Origin: Clostridiaceae bacterium
GTDB taxonomy: Bacteria > Bacillota > Clostridia > UMGS1883 > JAAYMJ01
Assembly (NCBI GenBank): GCA_012521455.1
Contig: JAAYMJ010000310.1
Coordinates: 1 to 9,759, forward strand
Length of the DNA stretch: 9,759 bases
Direction: 5' to 3'
In this document: positions 6,073-9,759 of the stretch, piece by piece
Layout: every line of letters starts with the position of its first letter
How positions within the stretch are numbered: position 1 is the first letter of the stretch
Translations under genes and position numbers: made by a program
The notes under the pieces: model-generated
Told to the model about the DNA's origin: nothing
The model's database searches: none
What the model saw: the letters and a program-made list of their open reading frames with translations, nothing else

Positions 6073-7568
6073 ACTATATCTATCCGGAATATGAAATAAT
6101 CAGGGATAAAAATAAATGCATAAAGTGCAAGGTTTGCGTGAGACAGTGTTCCAATGAGGCCCATACCTATGACGAGGAATTGGACTGTCTTTATGAACAC
6201 AACGAAAGGTGCGTAAACTGCCACAGGTGCGTGGCCCTTTGCCCCACAAGGGCGCTAAAAATCGTGAAAACCGACCACACGTTCCGTGAAAACTACAATT
6301 TCACAGGGGAACTTATAAATGAAATATACCGCCAGGCGGAAAGCGGCGGGGTGCTTTTGTCAAGCATGGGAAACCCAAAACCTTTTCCGGTTTACTGGGA
6401 TAAGCTTTTAATTAACGCAAGCCAGGTTACAAACCCCTCCATTGACCCCTTGCGCGAGCCCATGGAAACAAAAGTTTTCTTAGGGAAAAAAGTTTCAAAG
6501 GTGGAATTTGACGAAAACGGGGAAGTGATTACAAAGGGATATCCTAATTTGGAATTGAGCATGCCGATTTTGTTTTCTGCCATGAGCTACGGCTCAATCA
6601 GCAAAAACGCCCATGAGGCCTTGGCCCGCGCGGCGCAAGAGCTTGGGATTTACTATAACACAGGTGAAGGGGGCCTTCACAAGGATTTTTATAAATACGG
6701 GAAAAACACCATTGTCCAAGTGGCTTCAGGCCGTTTCGGGGTGCACAAGGGCTACCTTGAGGCGGGGGCTGCCATTGAAATTAAGATGGGGCAGGGGGCA
6801 AAGCCCGGGATTGGCGGGCATTTGCCCGGTGAAAAAATCGGGGAGGATATTTCAGCAACCAGAATGATTCCCCAAGGCACCGACGCCATTTCCCCCGCGC
6901 CGCATCATGATATTTACTCAATTGAGGATTTAAGGCAGCTTGTGTATTCCCTAAAAGAGGCAACCAATTATGAAAAACCCGTAATTGTAAAAATCGCCGC
7001 CGTTCACAATGTGGCGGCAATCGCCAGCGGGATTGCCCGAAGCGGGGCGGACATTATCGCCATTGACGGTTTCCGCGGGGGGACCGGGGCGGCGCCCACA
7101 AGGATTAGGGACAATGTGGGTATCCCCATTGAGCTTGCTTTAGCTGCGGTTGACCAAAGGCTTAGGGAAGAAGGGATAAGGAACGAGGTTTCCATTGTGA
7201 TTGCGGGCTCCATACGAAATTCCGCCGACATAGTAAAGGCGGTGGCGTTAGGGGCAGACGCGGTGTATATCGGTACCGCGGCCCTTTTGGCGATAGGCTG
7301 CCACCTATGCCGCGACTGCCAGAGCGGGAAGTGCAACTGGGGCATTGCGACACAAAGGGAAGATTTGGTAAAAAGATTAAATCCTGATATTGCTTACAAA
7401 AGGCTTGTGAATTTACTAACCGCATGGAACCATGAAATAATGGAAATGATGGGCGGCATGGGTATTAACTCAATCGAGGCCTTAAGGGGCAACCGTCTCA
7501 TGTTAAGGGGCGTGGGGCTTAACGAAAAAGAGCTTGAGATTTTTGGGATTAAGCATGCCGGAGAGTAA
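6063..7568 (+). CDS. gltB: Glutamate synthase FMN subunit with N-terminal 2[4Fe-4S] ferredoxin domain (GltB2 type)
   Basis: This is the synthase core: reductive amination of 2-oxoglutarate to glutamate on FMN in a TIM barrel. The 501-residue protein begins with a bacterial ferredoxin domain with C19, C22, C25, C29 and C50, C53, C56, C60-P, two [4Fe-4S] sites. The FMN-binding glutamate synthase domain covers about 120-490, with PILFSAMSYGSIS, NTGEGG, KPGIGGHLPG, IAIDGFRGGTGAAP and GADAVYIGTAAL. Near its end C413, C416, C419 and C424 sit in GCHLCRDCQSGKCNWGIATQ. C413, C419 and C424 match the C-x5-C-x4-C site that holds a [3Fe-4S] cluster in GltB; C416 is extra. It lacks the glutaminase and GXGXG domains, which are encoded by the first and last genes of the operon. 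ATG at 6063 has AAAGGAAGG upstream and lies inside the end of the preceding gene. Confidence 0.93.
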   Translation: MPINYIYPEYEIIRDKNKCIKCKVCVRQCSNEAHTYDEELDCLYEHNERCVNCHRCVALCPTRALKIVKTDHTFRENYNFTGELINEIYRQAESGGVLLSSMGNPKPFPVYWDKLLINASQVTNPSIDPLREPMETKVFLGKKVSKVEFDENGEVITKGYPNLELSMPILFSAMSYGSISKNAHEALARAAQELGIYYNTGEGGLHKDFYKYGKNTIVQVASGRFGVHKGYLEAGAAIEIKMGQGAKPGIGGHLPGEKIGEDISATRMIPQGTDAISPAPHHDIYSIEDLRQLVYSLKEATNYEKPVIVKIAAVHNVAAIASGIARSGADIIAIDGFRGGTGAAPTRIRDNVGIPIELALAAVDQRLREEGIRNEVSIVIAGSIRNSADIVKAVALGADAVYIGTAALLAIGCHLCRDCQSGKCNWGIATQREDLVKRLNPDIAYKRLVNLLTAWNHEIMEMMGGMGINSIEALRGNRLMLRGVGLNEKELEIFGIKHAGE

Positions 7569-7591
7569 ATTTTAAGAAAGGGTTGGGTTTT

Positions 7592-8026
7592 GTGAAAAGG
7601 ATATACGTGAATGAGGAATGGTGTCTGGGGTGCCATCTTTGCGAATACTTTTGCGCGTTTGTAAATTCCGGGGAAAAATACATGCCTAAAGCCTTTGCCT
7701 TAAACAGGCAGAATGTCCCCAACATTACCGTTGAAGAAGGGGACAGGATTAACTTTGCGGTAAACTGCAGACAATGCGATGAGCCCTTGTGCAAAAAGGG
7801 CTGTATCACGGGGGCGATTTCGGTAAAAGACGGGGTAGTTACCATTGACACGGAAAAATGCGTGGGCTGTTTTACCTGTATACTATCTTGTCCCTACGGG
7901 GCAGTGGTCCCGAACAAGGAAGGGAAAGCGGCGAAAAAATGCGAGCTTTGCATATCAAACGGCGGGATACCCGCCTGCGTTACAAACTGCCCCAACCGCG
8001 CCATTGTATTAGAAGAGGTTTACTAG
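7592..8026 (+). CDS. Four-cluster ferredoxin-type electron transfer subunit (HycB/CooF/DmsB-like)
   Basis: This 144-residue protein is almost entirely iron-sulfur binding. It has 16 cysteines in four groups of four: 11, 14, 17, 21; 59, 62, 67, 71; 90, 93, 96, 100; and 117, 120, 129, 133. They are arranged as in the HycB, CooF and DmsB families, implying four [4Fe-4S] clusters forming a wire. There is no signal peptide or membrane segment, so it is cytoplasmic. Between the FMN subunit and the FAD oxidoreductase it most likely carries electrons from the latter to the former. GTG at 7592 is chosen over TTG at 7583 because AAGAAAGGG (7574-7582) abuts the TTG but lies nine bases before the GTG, and MKRIYVNEEWC is a normal family start. 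The gaps are 23 bases to the gene before and 15 to the gene after. Confidence 0.9.
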   Translation: MKRIYVNEEWCLGCHLCEYFCAFVNSGEKYMPKAFALNRQNVPNITVEEGDRINFAVNCRQCDEPLCKKGCITGAISVKDGVVTIDTEKCVGCFTCILSCPYGAVVPNKEGKAAKKCELCISNGGIPACVTNCPNRAIVLEEVY

Positions 8027-8041
8027 GAAGGAAGTGAAAAA

Positions 8042-9274
8042 ATGAAATATGTAATTATCGGGAATTCCGCCGCGGCCGTTGGCGCCATTGAAGGGATAAG
8101 GCAGGTGGACAAAGACGGGGGGATTGTGGTAATTTCAAAGGAAAAATACCACACCTACTCCCGCCCTTTGATTTCCTATTTAATTCAAGGGAAGGTTACG
8201 GAAGATAAAATGTATTACAGGCCCCTATCCTTTTATGAGGAAAATAACTGCAAGGTTATGCTGGGGGAAGAAGCTGTAAGGATAATCCCTGACAAAAAAG
8301 AAGTGGAATTAAAAGGCGGAAAAAGCGTAAAATATGACAAACTCCTTGTGGCAACTGGTTCAAAACCCTTTATAGTTCCCACCGAAGGCTTGGATGGGGT
8401 GGAAAACAAATTTACATTTATGTCCTATGATGACGCGAAAAGCCTTGAAGCGAGCATTACCCCCGATACAAGGGTTTTAATCGTGGGGGCGGGGTTAATC
8501 GGGCTAAAATGCGCCGAAGGATTAAATAAAAAAGTTAAAAGCATTACCGTTGTGGATTTGGCTGACAGGGTGCTATCCAGTATCCTTGACGAAAAAGGCT
8601 CGGAAATTATGAAAAAGCATTTGGAAAATGCGGGGATTGAAATAATTCTGTCCGACTCCGTCAAGGCATATGAAAAGAATATGGCAACCTTAAATTCAGG
8701 CCGCAAGGTTCCCTTTGACATTTTGGTAATAGCAATCGGCGTCCGCCCGAACGTGGAACTTGTAAAAGAGGCGGGGGGTAAGGTAAACCGCGGGATTGTG
8801 ACGGATGAATTCCAAATGACAAGCATAAAAGATGTTTACGCCGCGGGGGACTGCACCGAAAGCTTGGATATATCATGCAACGAGCAAAAGATTTTGGCCC
8901 TTTTGCCCAACGCCTATATGCAGGGCGAAGTGGCAGGGAAAAACATGGCGGGGGATAAGGTAAAATATGAAAAGGCAATCCCCATGAACGCCATCGGGTT
9001 TTTCGGGCTTCACATTATCACCGCGGGGTCATACAGGGGCGAAAGCTATGAATTTATTGGCGAAAACTCCTACAAGAGGCTGTTTATTAATGATAACCGC
9101 CTTGTGGGATATATTATGATAGGTGAAATTAACAGGGCGGGTATTTATACCTCCCTTATAAAAGACAAAGTTGACCTTTCTACCATCGATATGGGGCTTT
9201 TATTGCAAAAGCCGAATTTAATGATGTTCCCTAAAGATGTTAGAAAGCAGAAATTGGGGGTTGGGCACAGATGA
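8042..9274 (+). CDS. FAD/NAD(P)-dependent oxidoreductase (NirB/NADH oxidase-like), glutamate synthase electron input
   Basis: This 410-residue flavoprotein has the two-dinucleotide fold of pyridine nucleotide-disulfide oxidoreductases. The N-terminal FAD loop reads VIIGNSAAAVGA (residues 4-15), the GNSAA variant of GxGxxG found in NirB-like and rubredoxin reductase-like proteins. The NAD(P) loop is G149-A-G151-L-I-G154, the second FAD motif is VYAAGDC (265-271), and a C-terminal domain of about 90 residues follows. The SRPLISY segment near residue 40 lacks the redox cysteine found there in CoA-disulfide reductases and NADH oxidases, so it probably passes electrons on through the neighbouring ferredoxin. 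It appears to replace the GltD-type subunit; whether it uses NADH or NADPH cannot be read with confidence. AGGAAGGAAG at 8025-8034 overlaps the preceding stop codon. The stop overlaps the next start as ATGA. Confidence 0.88.
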   Translation: MKYVIIGNSAAAVGAIEGIRQVDKDGGIVVISKEKYHTYSRPLISYLIQGKVTEDKMYYRPLSFYEENNCKVMLGEEAVRIIPDKKEVELKGGKSVKYDKLLVATGSKPFIVPTEGLDGVENKFTFMSYDDAKSLEASITPDTRVLIVGAGLIGLKCAEGLNKKVKSITVVDLADRVLSSILDEKGSEIMKKHLENAGIEIILSDSVKAYEKNMATLNSGRKVPFDILVIAIGVRPNVELVKEAGGKVNRGIVTDEFQMTSIKDVYAAGDCTESLDISCNEQKILALLPNAYMQGEVAGKNMAGDKVKYEKAIPMNAIGFFGLHIITAGSYRGESYEFIGENSYKRLFINDNRLVGYIMIGEINRAGIYTSLIKDKVDLSTIDMGLLLQKPNLMMFPKDVRKQKLGVGHR

Positions 9275-9759
9275 AGTTAAATGCCAGCAATGTGAGTTTT
9301 AAGGATTTGAATTATTCCATAAAAGCGTCGCGGGACAAGGAAATTATTGTGGACAATGTCTTGGGGCAGCGCTATATCGGAAGCGGCCAGGACGCCACGG
9401 GGGATACCATGGATTCGGGAAGCATAATTGTTTATGGCAACTGCGGGGACACGACGGGATATGCAATGCGGGGCGGAGAGATATATATTAAAGGAAACGC
9501 AGGGTACCGCGTTGGTATCCATATGAAGGAATACGCCGACAAAATCCCCGTGATTGTGGTTGGCGGAAAAGTCGGGGATTTTTTGGGTGAATACCAGGCC
9601 GGCGGCATAATTGTGGTTTTGGGGATTGGTGTTGAGGGAATCCCTGTGGGCGCCTTCTGCGGCACAGGCATGCACGGGGGGAAAATCTATATCAGGTCAA
9701 GCCAAATCCCCGTGGGGCTTCCAAAGCAGGTGGTGGCTGAAAAATTAGAAAACAAAAAA
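9271..9759 (+). CDS. Glutamate synthase GXGXG subunit (GltB3 type), 3' end outside the window
   Basis: ATG at 9271 overlaps the preceding TGA as ATGA, and the frame stays open for 163 codons to the window edge. The protein shows the right-handed beta-helix GXGXG pattern of the C-terminal domain of GltB: GQRYIGSGQDATGDTMDSG, IIVYGNCGDTTGYAMRGGE, IYIKGNAGYRVGIHMKE and VVGGKVGDFLGEYQAGG. In GltB this domain is structural and holds the synthase and glutaminase domains together. Stand-alone versions run to roughly 240 residues, so about a third is missing. It completes the set of three glutamate synthase parts in this operon. The start is supported by the overlap, though the ribosome site (GGGGGTTGGG) is weak, which suggests coupled translation. 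Confidence 0.9.
   Translation, partial: MKLNASNVSFKDLNYSIKASRDKEIIVDNVLGQRYIGSGQDATGDTMDSGSIIVYGNCGDTTGYAMRGGEIYIKGNAGYRVGIHMKEYADKIPVIVVGGKVGDFLGEYQAGGIIVVLGIGVEGIPVGAFCGTGMHGGKIYIRSSQIPVGLPKQVVAEKLENKK

Noticed and set aside
1860..7100. Many runs of five or more G on the plus strand, considered as quadruplex or repeat signals
   Set aside because: They coincide with GGG glycine codons and strand bias inside conserved genes, with no regular four-run spacing that I could support.
9277..9675. 132-codon minus-strand open frame at the window end
   Set aside because: It is antisense to the well-supported GXGXG subunit and low in recognisable motifs.
1..9759. Mobile elements, CRISPR, tRNA, rRNA, toxin-antitoxin or defence genes
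   Set aside because: No transposase, direct-repeat arrays, tRNA-like folds or defence domains were seen; nearly all of the window is explained by metabolic genes and their control regions.

Overview
The window looks like chromosomal DNA from an anaerobic member of the Bacillota, most likely a clostridium. The evidence is AGGAGG-type Shine-Dalgarno sites, frequent TTG and GTG starts, consensus SigA-like promoters, AT-rich intergenic DNA, many low-GC codons (AAA, ATA, TTA, AGG), and a ferredoxin-rich split glutamate synthase of the kind known from archaea and clostridia. The sequence alone does not fix the genus.

Layout. Positions 1-359 are a divergent control region. On the minus strand they hold a perfect TTGACA-17-TATAAT promoter, a short leader with a textbook intrinsic terminator (83 to 50), and the first five codons of an unknown gene leaving the window at position 1. 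On the plus strand they hold a second perfect TTGACA-17-TATAAT promoter, overlaid by two copies of CATAATTATA exactly 21 bp apart, which look like tandem ARG boxes. Then come carA (TTG start at 360) and carB (TTG start at 1599), the two subunits of carbamoyl-phosphate synthetase. The last codons of carB contain an extended -10 promoter. It is followed by a leader of about 180 nt with a very long hairpin (arms 4824-4842 and 4900-4918) ending in two U-tracts. From 4963 to the end of the window runs a tight five-gene operon: a class II glutamine amidotransferase subunit, an FMN glutamate synthase subunit with an N-terminal 2[4Fe-4S] ferredoxin domain, a four-cluster ferredoxin, an FAD/NAD(P) oxidoreductase, and the GXGXG subunit, cut off by the window end.

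How the genes work together. CarA releases ammonia from glutamine for CarB to make carbamoyl phosphate for arginine and pyrimidines. The downstream operon encodes the three glutamate synthase domains as separate proteins plus its own electron supply. The amidotransferase releases ammonia from glutamine, the FMN subunit adds it to 2-oxoglutarate, and electrons probably reach FMN from the FAD protein through the ferredoxin subunit. I count seven predicted iron-sulfur clusters across the complex. No gltD-type small subunit is seen; the two separate redox genes appear to replace it.

The enzymes belong to known families, and I see no mobile element, CRISPR array, tRNA, rRNA or obvious new defence system. 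The most interesting material is regulatory: the attenuated divergent leader, the 21-bp operator-like repeat, and the large hairpin before the glt operon. The electron-transfer chemistry of the split glutamate synthase is also worth following up.
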